NCBI RefSeq assembly: GCF_029946505.1
Contig: NZ_JARZHG010000003.1
Span: 605,358 to 669,357, forward strand
DNA: 64,000 nt
Direction of reading: 5' to 3'
Source of the DNA: Polyangium sp. y55x31
GTDB taxonomy: Bacteria; Myxococcota_A; Polyangia; Polyangiales; Polyangiaceae
Shown: in pieces, positions 17,503 to 25,534 of the stretch
How the letters are laid out: each line of letters starts with the position of its first letter
Numbering within the stretch: the first letter of the stretch is position 1
Translations under genes and position numbers: made by a program
Notes under the pieces: model-generated
Told to the model about the DNA's origin: nothing
Database searches by the model: none
Seen by the model: the letters and a program-made list of their open reading frames with translations, nothing else

Positions 17503-18006
17503 TTACCACTGAACGGTGATGATCGACGAGAAGCCCGCAGAGGGGCGCGAGGAGGGGCTCGATTGCGAGAGGGTGTCGGGGACGTCGATCGTGGAGAGGG
17601 CTTCGAGCACGCAATGGCGCATCTTGTCGTCGGCCGTGGAGCCTGGATCGACGGCGAAGGAGGCGGAGGTGTGGTTGCCCGTGACGCGGATGCGGACGGT
17701 GCCGCCGCCGCTGTTCGCGCGGCATTCGGCCATCGATGATTTCGAGGCCGAGACGATGGCGTCGGCGAGCGGCTGGTGGCCCTCGGTCACGCCCTCGACG
17801 GAGGCGCGCGGCGCGAGCGCTTCTTGTCGGGCGCCCTCCGCAGGGGCCGCGGGCTTCGCCGGGGTGGACTCGGCAGCCGCGACGGTGGCGTCGGGCGAGG
17901 CGCTCCCGCGAGGATGCAGGGGCGGAGGCGCAGCCTCGATCTCCGCGCAGGCGGCGAGCCCGAGGAGGGAGAATGCGAGGAGACCGGAGCGGAACGAGGG
18001 GGACAT
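17503..18006 (-). CDS. Small lipoprotein with C-terminal AgmX/TonB-like fold
   Basis: 167 residues with lipobox LAAC, a Pro/Ala-rich linker and a C-terminal domain of about 90 residues ending in a beta strand (IITVQW). The pattern (conserved Cys in ECR, a RIRVTG strand, C..A...I..P near the end) resembles the AgmX/PglI C-terminal or TonB-like domain frequent in Myxococcota. An ATG at 18018 is a possible alternative start; I prefer 18006 because a GGGG lies just before it. Function unknown. Confidence 0.75.
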   Translation of the reverse strand: MSPSFRSGLLAFSLLGLAACAEIEAAPPPLHPRGSASPDATVAAAESTPAKPAAPAEGARQEALAPRASVEGVTEGHQPLADAIVSASKSSMAECRANSGGGTVRIRVTGNHTSASFAVDPGSTADDKMRHCVLEALSTIDVPDTLSQSSPSSRPSAGFSSIITVQW

Positions 18007-18067
18007 CGGCCCCAGCATACCGCCGCAGGACGGCCCTGGAGGAGGGGTCGGGCGTTTTCGGGGGTCT

Positions 18068-19750
18068 CTAAGGGGGGAGCGGGCGCACGAGCACGAGGGC
18101 GTCGGCCTTGCCCGCGAGGAGGCGGAGCTCGGCGTTGCCCTTGGCGCCGGCGTCGCCCGCGCAGAGGCGGTCGGTCAGGACGAACCGGCCGCGGGTGACG
18201 GTGTTCTCGCCGGTGGAGGCGTCGGCGAGGCGGAGATCGACGCCGGTGCCGCCGCGATCGAGCGCCGCTGTGACCTCGACGCAGCCGCGCGCAGGGACGT
18301 CGAAGGGCAAGCTGGTGCGCGCGCCGGCGTCGAGGGCGACGACCTGGGCCGAGGAGGCGGACGCGGCCGAGATGCGCGCGCCGCCGGCGTCGAGGACGGC
18401 GAGCAGGCGCGCGGCGGCGAGGGGATGCGCGACGAGCGCAGCGGGCGCGGCGTCGTCCTTGCGGAGCTCGACGGCGAAGGGGCCGGGCCGCGCGAGGGCC
18501 TCGACGTCGAGGCGCGCCGGGCCGCTCGGGCCACAAGCGAAGAGCGTGACGCCCGCGCCGCCGCGGCCCTCGGCGAGGAGGGCGCCACGATCGTTCCAGA
18601 GCGAGGCCGCAGCGTCGGCGAGGGGCTTGCCAGCGATGACGTCGATACGCGCGCAGCCGGCAGGCAAATCGAGCGAGGCGGCGGCGCGGCTGCCGAGCTT
18701 GGCCGAGCCGACGAGCACGGTCTTCGGGGCGCCGAGGCCCTTGCCGGTGAGGTCCTTCGCGAGGGCCGCGCGGGCGGCGTCGAGCTCGCGGGTCTCGGTG
18801 ACGTGCTCCGCGCGGGCAGACACGTCGAGGGCCGCGCCCGCGCCCGGCGCGGAGCGGCTCGCGACGACGGCGACGAGGCCGGTGGAGGCGCGCGGGCGGA
18901 TCGCGACCGTGACCTCGTTCGTGGTGGCGGAGCAGAGGACGATCGCGCGGTCGCGTCCGCGTTCCTTGCCACGCGCGAGGATGCGGCCCGAGGGGTCCTC
19001 CGCGACGGCTTCGAGCGAGCCGATCTCGTCGCTCGGGGAGACGAAGACGTCGAGGCAACGGCCCGCCTCGACGGCGACCGTGAGGCGCGTGGCGGCGCGA
19101 GGCGCGACGGGCACGGCGGCGCGGCGCACGTCCTCCCAGCGGCCGCCGAGCCAGGCGCGATGCGCGATGAGCTTCGCTTCGAGCCCGGGCCACGCTTCGA
19201 GCCGGCCGGTCTCGCCGCCGGATCGGCCACGCGCGCCGGCAGCTTGTTCGACCGCGGCGACGGCGGACGTCGGCACGCTCTGCACGCCGAGGCCCACGAG
19301 GCCCGAGCCCGAGACGACGCGCGCCGCAAGCCAGAGCCGCTTCGGGTGCGGCGGGCAGACGAGGATCGCCGGGCGCGCGTCGGTCGACTCGTCGACGGCG
19401 AAGCTCGCGCCGTCGTCCTCGTACGCGAAGAGGTCGACGTCGACGACCGAGGGGGATCCGCGCGCCATGACGAGCGCGCACGCGTCGAGCGGGATCTCGA
19501 CGAAGGCGCCGACTTTGTCGCCCTCGGACAGATACTCGGAGGAGACGACCTCGAGCGCGCCCGCGCCCGCGTCCTTCACACGCGCGGCGTCCGCGGCGAG
19601 GAGCGCGTATCCATCCGCCTTCCCCGGGAGCACGCGCGGAGGCGCAGGGCGCGTCGCCGCGGGTTTTTCCGGTTTCACGGGCGCGCTGCCGCATCCCGCG
19701 GCGAGCGCGGTGAGCGCGAGCGAGGCGATACGAACAGCCAGGCGCGTCAA
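18068..19750 (-). CDS. Large envelope lipoprotein, function unknown
   Basis: 560 residues with lipobox LAAGC and no TM helix after the signal. The body contains several repeated beta-rich modules (segments of the type V.V.AGRCLDV / LDLPAGCARIDV / FDVPARGCVEV, about 90-100 residues apart) that look like PPC-type jelly-roll repeats. The likely start is the TTG at 19750, which overlaps the upstream gene's TGA (TTGA), so it is translationally coupled; no ATG or GTG fits the signal peptide. It is last in the minus-strand sulfur operon, but nothing in it ties it to sulfur metabolism. Confidence 0.8.
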   Translation of the reverse strand: MTRLAVRIASLALTALAAGCGSAPVKPEKPAATRPAPPRVLPGKADGYALLAADAARVKDAGAGALEVVSSEYLSEGDKVGAFVEIPLDACALVMARGSPSVVDVDLFAYEDDGASFAVDESTDARPAILVCPPHPKRLWLAARVVSGSGLVGLGVQSVPTSAVAAVEQAAGARGRSGGETGRLEAWPGLEAKLIAHRAWLGGRWEDVRRAAVPVAPRAATRLTVAVEAGRCLDVFVSPSDEIGSLEAVAEDPSGRILARGKERGRDRAIVLCSATTNEVTVAIRPRASTGLVAVVASRSAPGAGAALDVSARAEHVTETRELDAARAALAKDLTGKGLGAPKTVLVGSAKLGSRAAASLDLPAGCARIDVIAGKPLADAAASLWNDRGALLAEGRGGAGVTLFACGPSGPARLDVEALARPGPFAVELRKDDAAPAALVAHPLAAARLLAVLDAGGARISAASASSAQVVALDAGARTSLPFDVPARGCVEVTAALDRGGTGVDLRLADASTGENTVTRGRFVLTDRLCAGDAGAKGNAELRLLAGKADALVLVRPLPP

Positions 19751-21156
19751 GGTTCGCCCCCTCCGAGCGCGAAGAGCGCGAACGTCCACCAGACGCCCGA
19801 TCCACGCGCCTCGATGTCGATCCGCGCCGACTCCTCGCTCTCGGCGCAGAACGCGAGCACGGCGCCCTCGGGACGATCGACCACCTCGTCGCGCACGTAC
19901 CTGTCGCCGACGGTCGCCGCGAGCCTTAGGCCCCGCGATTCGCCCCGCGCGACGGCGAGGGCCGCGAGGTAACACCGCCCCGGCTCCAGCGTGATCGGCA
20001 CGAGGGTCGGTCCGGCGACGCCGAGCGATTCGAAGACGGGCGCCGTCGTGGGCTCGGGCGCGTTCCGCCTGCGGAGCGCGTACGCGAAGCCGGCGCGCGT
20101 GCGCGCGCCCCAGTGGTTCGGGACGGCGCGTGGGATGGGCCAGACCGCGTCGGTCGCCATCATCGGCACCATGCCCGCCGCGCCTGCGTACGGGACGGTG
20201 ACGCGTGTCGCTTCGCCGAGGCAGAAGTCGAGCCGGGCGTCCGCGGTCTCGCTGCGATCGCGGGCGAGGACGCGGCCCGCGTCGTCGCGCGCTTCGGCGT
20301 CGACGTCGGTCGCGCGGTGCGGGAACGTCGGAGGCACGGCGGCCATGATCTGGACGCGGTGGCAGCCTTCGCCGAGGCGGAGCTGGTACTCGCCCGCGCC
20401 CTCGGTCGAGGCGACCATGGGCACACGCGTGAACCGCTCCGCGCCCTCGGCGTGCGCTCGCTCCTCGGCGCGGACCGTGCGCTCGGCGAGCGGCCCCGGC
20501 TCGATGGGTCTTCCTGGGTTGCCGCGCGGCGCGACGAGGCCGAAGGCGCGCTCCGGCAGGGCCTCGCGATGATCCCCGAGCGGCGCGGGCGAGCGCGCCA
20601 CGAGGATCTCGATCGCGCCGCGGGGCGAGCGCATCGAGACGACGAGCCGATCGAGATCGGCGCGGCGCGGACCACATCGAACGAGCGACACGGCGCCGAG
20701 CGAGCTCTTCGTGCCGCGATCCTCGGCGTCGATCGTGGGATGGCCCTGCGGGAGCAGGCCCGGCGGGAACGTGGGGCCGTCGGCCTCGGAGGCCGTGAGA
20801 ACGGCGAAGTCCGCACTCGGCGCGCCGAGGAGGACGACCGTCGTGCAGCCGGGGACCTCGTCCTCGGGGCGCTCTTGCGAGATCGCGACGCGTTTGTCCC
20901 GGCCGTGTTCGAGGAAGATCGGGGGAAGGCGCGTGAGCTCGGTGCCGCGTGATTTCCAGGTCTGCGCGAGGCGATCGGCGTCTTCGGCGAGGTCGGCCTT
21001 GGCGTCGGGTGCGGCGAAGACGACGCCCGTGATCAGGGCCGCGAGCGCGGCTCCGCGGCGAGCACCTCTGCGACTTCGCGCCGCAGGACCTCGGGCGGCG
21101 GCGCTTGTCCGCGCGTGATCATCGCGAGGATCTCCGCCTCCGTGGCCGTGATCCAC
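19747..21156 (-). CDS. Secreted envelope protein paralogous in style to its downstream neighbour; start uncertain
   Basis: About 430-470 residues. A basic N-terminus and a hydrophobic core ending FAAPDAKA form a Sec signal; the rest is beta-rich with C-terminal motifs (LEPGRCYLAAL, FCAESEESARIDIEARG) like those of the next gene, so the two are probably related. No ATG/GTG lies directly before the signal peptide. The nearest in-frame GTG is at 21156, which overlaps the APS kinase gene by 124 nt; a CTG at 21036 overlapping that gene's TGA is the alternative but would truncate the signal's positive end. Function unknown. Confidence 0.72.
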   Translation of the reverse strand: MDHGHGGGDPRDDHARTSAAARGPAARSRRGARRGAALAALITGVVFAAPDAKADLAEDADRLAQTWKSRGTELTRLPPIFLEHGRDKRVAISQERPEDEVPGCTTVVLLGAPSADFAVLTASEADGPTFPPGLLPQGHPTIDAEDRGTKSSLGAVSLVRCGPRRADLDRLVVSMRSPRGAIEILVARSPAPLGDHREALPERAFGLVAPRGNPGRPIEPGPLAERTVRAEERAHAEGAERFTRVPMVASTEGAGEYQLRLGEGCHRVQIMAAVPPTFPHRATDVDAEARDDAGRVLARDRSETADARLDFCLGEATRVTVPYAGAAGMVPMMATDAVWPIPRAVPNHWGARTRAGFAYALRRRNAPEPTTAPVFESLGVAGPTLVPITLEPGRCYLAALAVARGESRGLRLAATVGDRYVRDEVVDRPEGAVLAFCAESEESARIDIEARGSGVWWTFALFALGGGEP

Positions 21157-22748
21157 GTGGACGCGTCCCCGGGGGCGCTCCGCGAGGTCGCCATCGAGTT
21201 CGTCCGGGTGGAGTGAAACGCGTCCTCGAAGCAAAGTGGCACGACCCCGAGCTCTCCGGGAGCATAGACGCGGAACGCCCGCTCTGCACCGCTCACGCCG
21301 CCTGCGTATGTCGATCCGACCAGGATGGCGTGGGAACAGCCGTGGTTCTGGCACACGATCGCGTCGAGCACCGCCTGCCGTCCCCCGCCGAAACGTGCCG
21401 GCAGGCCCGCTGACAGGACCACCCGCTCCACCGGGAAATACCGCTCGACGAGGACCTCGTGGCAACGCAGGCGCGTGGACAGGCTCGCCGCCTCCGGGCC
21501 ACGTTCGCCTTCGAGCGCCTCGATCGCCTGGATCCACAGCCCACCCGTGACCTCCAGCGCGACCTTGGCGAGGTGCTCCTCGGCCCGCCGCGGCAGCGTC
21601 CGTGTGCGTATGCCCGCGACGGTCACGAAGCCACGCGTCGCCAGCATGGCCCGCGTCGTGGCCGGGTCGTGGACCGAAGGCTCGGCGCGTCGTACGGGCT
21701 CGATCACGTGCACCTCGCCGCCCACGAGCACGGGCCCGCGCGCCTCGTGCCGCGCGAGATCCGGATCCACGTCGCCGAGCGGACCTGCGAGCGTGCGCCC
21801 GGCGAGCGCGACCTTCGGGCGGTAGAGGTCGTTCACCTCGATCACCGCCACGATGCGCCCGTCGCGCGCCCGCAGCGCCGCCTCGGCGCCGATCTGCAGC
21901 AAAAGCGCCGCCTCCTCGCTCACGGCGAGCGTGATCGGCACGGGCCAGGGCAGGCCGTTTTCGAGGCGCATTTCCCTTGCGACACGGAGGAAATCTTTCT
22001 CGCCGAGGAAACCCTTCAGCGGCGAGAGCGCGCCCGTCGCGAGGAGATCGATGTCGACCTCGGCCTCGGCGTCGAGGTCGATCACCGTCCGCGAGCGCGC
22101 GCGCTCGGCGAGCATCTCCCGCAGGCCCGGGGCCGCGGCGCGGAGCACGAGCTCGCCGCCGTGCGGCCGCGCGAGCAGCGTCGAGGTTTGCTTCGCGCGA
22201 ACGGCCGTAGTGTTGCCTTTCGCCGCGGGCACGTACCCGAGCTCCTCGAGCTTGCCGACGATCTTTGCGAGGCTCTCTTCCTTGCTCTCGCGATCCGTGT
22301 ACACGGTGACCTCGGGCGACGCGGGAGGCTCGTACGGGTCGTCGATGCCCGTAAAACCCTTGATCTCGCCCGCCAGCGCCTTGCGGTAGAGGCCCTTCGG
22401 ATCACGATCGGCGAGCGCGTCGATCGAGGCGCAGCAGTACACCTCGACGAACCTCCCGATGGCCGCGCGTTGCTCGTCGCGGATCGCTCGGAACGGGCTG
22501 ATCGCGCCGGTGATCGCGCACGCCCCGCTCCGCGCGACGAGCTTCGCCACGAAGCCGATGCGGCGCACGTTGGTGTCGCGATCCTCCCGGGAAAACCCGA
22601 GCCCCTTCGAGAGGTGCGTGCGCACCTCGTCGCCGTCGAGGACCTCGACGTGCACGCCGCGCGTGCGGAGCTCCGCCGCGAGCATCGCGCCGAGCGTGCT
22701 CTTGCCGGCGCCGGAGAGGCCCGTGAACCAGACGACGAAGCCGCTCAC
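21033..22748 (-). CDS. cysC: APS kinase (CysC) fused to a degenerate ATP-sulfurylase-like domain
   Basis: 571 residues in two parts. Residues 1 to about 185 form a complete APS kinase: P-loop GLSGAGKS (10-17), DGDEVR, GFSREDRDTNVRR, ISPFRAIRDEQR and KGFTGIDDPYEPP, so it should phosphorylate adenylylsulfate to PAPS. Residues from about 200 to the end follow the ATP sulfurylase fold (PUA-like then catalytic domain, ending PPPEVLRREVAEVL), but the nucleotide motifs are broken. The expected QTRNPxHRAH reads IRTRTLPRRAEEH with both His lost, and GRDHAG reads VGSTYAG. The order kinase-sulfurylase is that of animal PAPS synthases. The start is a GTG at 22748. It sits in the sulfur operon 6 nt from the JAMM gene. 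The second domain is probably regulatory or structural. Confidence 0.88.
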   Translation of the reverse strand: MSGFVVWFTGLSGAGKSTLGAMLAAELRTRGVHVEVLDGDEVRTHLSKGLGFSREDRDTNVRRIGFVAKLVARSGACAITGAISPFRAIRDEQRAAIGRFVEVYCCASIDALADRDPKGLYRKALAGEIKGFTGIDDPYEPPASPEVTVYTDRESKEESLAKIVGKLEELGYVPAAKGNTTAVRAKQTSTLLARPHGGELVLRAAAPGLREMLAERARSRTVIDLDAEAEVDIDLLATGALSPLKGFLGEKDFLRVAREMRLENGLPWPVPITLAVSEEAALLLQIGAEAALRARDGRIVAVIEVNDLYRPKVALAGRTLAGPLGDVDPDLARHEARGPVLVGGEVHVIEPVRRAEPSVHDPATTRAMLATRGFVTVAGIRTRTLPRRAEEHLAKVALEVTGGLWIQAIEALEGERGPEAASLSTRLRCHEVLVERYFPVERVVLSAGLPARFGGGRQAVLDAIVCQNHGCSHAILVGSTYAGGVSGAERAFRVYAPGELGVVPLCFEDAFHSTRTNSMATSRSAPGDASTWITATEAEILAMITRGQAPPPEVLRREVAEVLAAEPRSRP

Positions 22749-22754
22749 GAGGCG

Positions 22755-23303
22755 TTACCCATCGACGATCGTGATTGCTTGGGCCACGAAGACCCGCGCC
22801 TCCGCGTCCCACACGAAGAGCCGGTGCTCGTCGATGGCGCCGCCGCGCACGCTCGTCACGAGGAACGCGAGCGGCCAGGCCGGGCCCGGGCCCATCGTGA
22901 TCTCGCCGCCCTCGTGCGCGGGCGGCTCGCCCATGCTCATCACGGCCGCGTCCGTGGGGCTGAAGTACGCGCCCGCGTCGAGGTGCGAGTGATAGAGGAT
23001 CTTCACGGGCCGGCCTTCCTGGGCCGCGGCGCGGACCGCGTCGTCGAACTTCTTCTCGTTGAACGAGAAGTACGTGCGCGCCGTGCGGAAATACCGCTCC
23101 GGATCGATCGCATGCAGCTTGTTCGCGACGTTCTGCATGGGCACGGCCTCGTCGCAAAAGAGCGCGATCGAAGCGGGACCCCGCAGATACCCGCACGCCT
23201 CCTCGTCGGCCGCGTAGCCCCGAAGAGCGTCCTTCTCCACGACGGCGAGCGCGGCGCGCGTGATCGTGAGGTGGCCGCGCGTCCACGGATGATCCGTCAC
23301 CAT
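22755..23303 (-). CDS. JAMM/MPN+ metalloprotease (Mec-like, sulfur-carrier processing)
   Basis: 182 residues. The JAMM zinc motif is intact: a Glu near residue 35, then H105-S-H107-x7-S115-x2-D118 (HSHLDAGAYFSPTD). Bacterial stand-alone JAMM proteins beside CysM and a MoaD/ThiS-like carrier (M. tuberculosis Mec, pseudomonad QbsD) cleave after the carrier's Gly-Gly, releasing bound cysteine or trimming a tail. Here CysM lies directly upstream and the carrier one gene before that, so the same role is likely. Start: ATG at 23303, with a GTG at 23300 overlapping the cysM stop (GTGA) as alternative; the overlap shows coupling. Confidence 0.88.
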   Translation of the reverse strand: MVTDHPWTRGHLTITRAALAVVEKDALRGYAADEEACGYLRGPASIALFCDEAVPMQNVANKLHAIDPERYFRTARTYFSFNEKKFDDAVRAAAQEGRPVKILYHSHLDAGAYFSPTDAAVMSMGEPPAHEGGEITMGPGPAWPLAFLVTSVRGGAIDEHRLFVWDAEARVFVAQAITIVDG

Positions 23304-24247
23304 AGATAACGCTTCTCCCATTTCATCGGCGCGAAGTACCGATCACCGCGGTCACACACGATCGCGACCACGCACCCGCCGCCTACCGTCGCGTGCAGCT
23401 TCTTGGCGATCTCCACGGCCGCGAACACGTTCGCCCCGCTCGAATGCCCGACGTGCAAAGCCTCCTCGCGCGCGAGCCGGTCGGCCATGTCCCAGCCGTC
23501 TTCCGTGGTGACGCGGAGCGTCTCGTCGTAGGCGCTTCCGTCGTGGATCGCCGGCACGAGCGAGCTCGGCAGGTGCTTGAGCCCTTCGAGACCGTGCAAG
23601 GGCTCGGTGGGCTCGACGGCGACGCAGCGGATCGGGCGCGTGTGCTCTTTCAAGCGGCGCGACGTGCCCACGATCGTCCCGCTCGTGCCGATGCCCGCGA
23701 CGAAGTGCGTGAGGCGATCGCCGAGGGCGTCGAGGATCTCGACAGCCGTGCCGTGGTAGTGCGCGAGCGGGTTGTTCGGGTTCGAGTACTGGTCCGGGTA
23801 GAAGTAGGCTTCCGGATCCTTCGCCACGAGCTCGCGCACGTATCGGATCGCGCCGTCGGAGCCCTCCATCGGATCGCTGAAGATGATCTCCGTGCCGAAG
23901 GCGCGCGCGATGTCCTTGCGCGCCTTGCTCACGTTCGAGGGCATGACGAGGCGCACGGGCACGCCGAGCGCGGCGCCGAAGATCGAGTACGCGACGCCCG
24001 TGTTGCCGCTCGTCGAGTCGATGAGGATCTTGCCCGAGCCGAGCTTCCCCTCCTCGATCGCCTTCGTCATCATCCGCAGCGCGGCCCGGTCTTTCACCGA
24101 GCCGCCGGGGTTCGCGAACTCGAGCTTCGCGTACACCTCGACGCTCGGCGCGTCGCGGGCCACGCGATCGAGGCGGACGAGCGGCGTGTTCCCGACGGCC
24201 TCGGTCACCGAGCCGAGGCGGCGCGACCGCACGAGCGTGGAGCGCAT
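23297..24247 (-). CDS. cysM: Cysteine synthase family enzyme, CysM type
   Basis: 316 residues, PLP fold type II. The PLP Lys lies in NPGGSVKDR, the substrate loop is TSGNTG, and the phosphate-binding loop is GTSGT. It makes cysteine from an activated serine and a sulfur donor. The arrangement carrier-CysM-JAMM matches the CysO-CysM-Mec cluster of actinobacteria, where CysM uses protein thiocarboxylate and O-phosphoserine, so that chemistry is the first guess. The ATG follows the carrier's TAG by one nt; the stop overlaps the JAMM start. A second synthase of CysK type is encoded in the same operon, implying two sulfur sources. Confidence 0.9.
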   Translation of the reverse strand: MRSTLVRSRRLGSVTEAVGNTPLVRLDRVARDAPSVEVYAKLEFANPGGSVKDRAALRMMTKAIEEGKLGSGKILIDSTSGNTGVAYSIFGAALGVPVRLVMPSNVSKARKDIARAFGTEIIFSDPMEGSDGAIRYVRELVAKDPEAYFYPDQYSNPNNPLAHYHGTAVEILDALGDRLTHFVAGIGTSGTIVGTSRRLKEHTRPIRCVAVEPTEPLHGLEGLKHLPSSLVPAIHDGSAYDETLRVTTEDGWDMADRLAREEALHVGHSSGANVFAAVEIAKKLHATVGGGCVVAIVCDRGDRYFAPMKWEKRYLW

Positions 24248-24248
24248 C

Positions 24249-24527
24249 CTAGGCGCCGCTGCCGCCCGCGATGGCGGGCACGATCGAGATATGATCCGTC
24301 GCCTTGAGCTCGGTCGAGAGGCCGTCGAGGAAGCGGATGTCCTCGTCGCCGACGAAGATGTTCACGAAGCGGCGGACGCCCTTCTCGTCGAGCAGACGAT
24401 CGCGGATGCCGGGGTGGCGCTTCTCGAGGTCCTCGATGAGCTCGCCGACGGTCGCGCCCGTCGCCTCGACCTCGTCTTTGCTTCCGGTCAGCGTGCGCAG
24501 GGGAGTGGGGATTCGAACGACAGGCAT
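24249..24527 (-). CDS. MoaD/ThiS/CysO-like sulfur-carrier protein with blocked C-terminal Gly-Gly
   Basis: 92 residues, ubiquitin-like beta-grasp size and pattern (VRIPTPLRTLTG start, TVGELIEDLEKRHPGIRDRL, then FVNIFVGDEDIRFLDGL and DHISIVPAIAGG). In sulfur carriers the chain ends at Gly-Gly, which is adenylated and converted to a thiocarboxylate. Here three more residues follow (AGG-SGA, then TAG), so GG is not terminal. The JAMM protease two genes downstream is the natural trimming enzyme, as QbsD is for QbsE. The ATG at 24527 and the stop one base from cysM put it firmly in the operon. No E1-like activating enzyme is encoded in the window. Confidence 0.88.
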   Translation of the reverse strand: MPVVRIPTPLRTLTGSKDEVEATGATVGELIEDLEKRHPGIRDRLLDEKGVRRFVNIFVGDEDIRFLDGLSTELKATDHISIVPAIAGGSGA

Positions 24528-24561
24528 GTGGATCTCTCCGTGGGTGCTTGGGGTCTCGCTG

Positions 24562-25527
24562 CTATTTGAAGTACTCGTCGAGGCTGAAATACCGCTCGCC
24601 CGTGTCACAGAGCACCGTGACCACGTTGGCGCCGGGGCCGAGCTCGCGCGCGACGTCGAGCGCGACCCGAACGGCCGCGCCCGCGCTGATCCCCACGAGC
24701 AGCCCCTCCTTGCGGGCGAGCGCGACCTTCGTCTCGTACGCCGCCCGATCACTCACCGTGCGAACCTCGTCGACGTGCTCGGGGAGGTAGTTCTTCGGGA
24801 CGAACCCCGGGGCGAGGCCCTGAATTTTCGTCGGTCCACGCTCGCCGCGCGAGATCGTGGCGCAGGCCTCGGGCTCGACGGCGATGATGCGGGGGCGCGG
24901 GCTCCTCCGGCGCAGCACCTCGCCGACGCCGCTCACGGTACCGCCGGTGCCGACGCCGGCGACGAACGCGTGGATCGGCTCGTTCGCCATCGCCTGCAGG
25001 ATCTCGCGGGCCGTCATCTCGCCGTGGACGCGCGGGTTCTCGGGGTTGTCGAACTGTCCCGGCATGAACGCGCCCGGTGTCGTCTGGACGATCTCGCGCG
25101 CCTTCACGATGGCGCCTTCCATCTGCGCTTCGGCCTCGGTCAGGATCACCTCGGCGCCGTACGCTTCGAGGAGCTGCCTGCGCTCGAGGCTCATGCTCGC
25201 GGGCATCGTGAGCACGCAGCGGTAGCCCTTCGCCGCGCAGACGAGCGCGAGCCCGATCCCCGTGTTTCCGCTCGTCGGCTCCACGACGACGCCGCCCGGA
25301 CCGAGCGCGCCGCTCGCCTCGGCGGCCTCGATCATCGCGAGGCAGATGCGGTCCTTCACCGAGCCGCCCGGGTTCTGCTGCTCGGCTTTCGCGAAGACGC
25401 GACCCCGCGGTTCTTCCGGATCGAGCCGCCGGATCTCGAAGAGCGGCGTGTCGCCGACGAGGTCGAGCACCGAGCCGACCACGCGCGGATGCGAGGGCAA
25501 TGCAGGCTTTTGTCCGGGCTCGTGCAT
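24562..25527 (-). CDS. cysK: Cysteine synthase, CysK type
   Basis: 321 residues, PLP fold type II: Lys in NPGGSVKDR, TSGNTG, GTGGT, and a C-terminal GISAGAAV Ser for the pyridine N. It should make cysteine from O-acetylserine and sulfide. It starts with ATG at 25527, 7 nt after the Rrf2 gene. In Firmicutes the Rrf2 regulator CymR is controlled by complex formation with CysK, and the direct pairing of an Rrf2 gene with cysK here is compatible with that mode of control (inference). It is distinct from the CysM-type paralogue 1 kb downstream. Confidence 0.92.
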   Translation of the reverse strand: MHEPGQKPALPSHPRVVGSVLDLVGDTPLFEIRRLDPEEPRGRVFAKAEQQNPGGSVKDRICLAMIEAAEASGALGPGGVVVEPTSGNTGIGLALVCAAKGYRCVLTMPASMSLERRQLLEAYGAEVILTEAEAQMEGAIVKAREIVQTTPGAFMPGQFDNPENPRVHGEMTAREILQAMANEPIHAFVAGVGTGGTVSGVGEVLRRRSPRPRIIAVEPEACATISRGERGPTKIQGLAPGFVPKNYLPEHVDEVRTVSDRAAYETKVALARKEGLLVGISAGAAVRVALDVARELGPGANVVTVLCDTGERYFSLDEYFK

Positions 25528-25534
25528 CACGCTC

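Noticed and set aside
17516..19972. 818-codon plus-strand open frame across two minus-strand lipoprotein genes
   Set aside because: It crosses the boundary of two well-supported genes and encodes an Arg/Glu/Gly/Ala-biased product.
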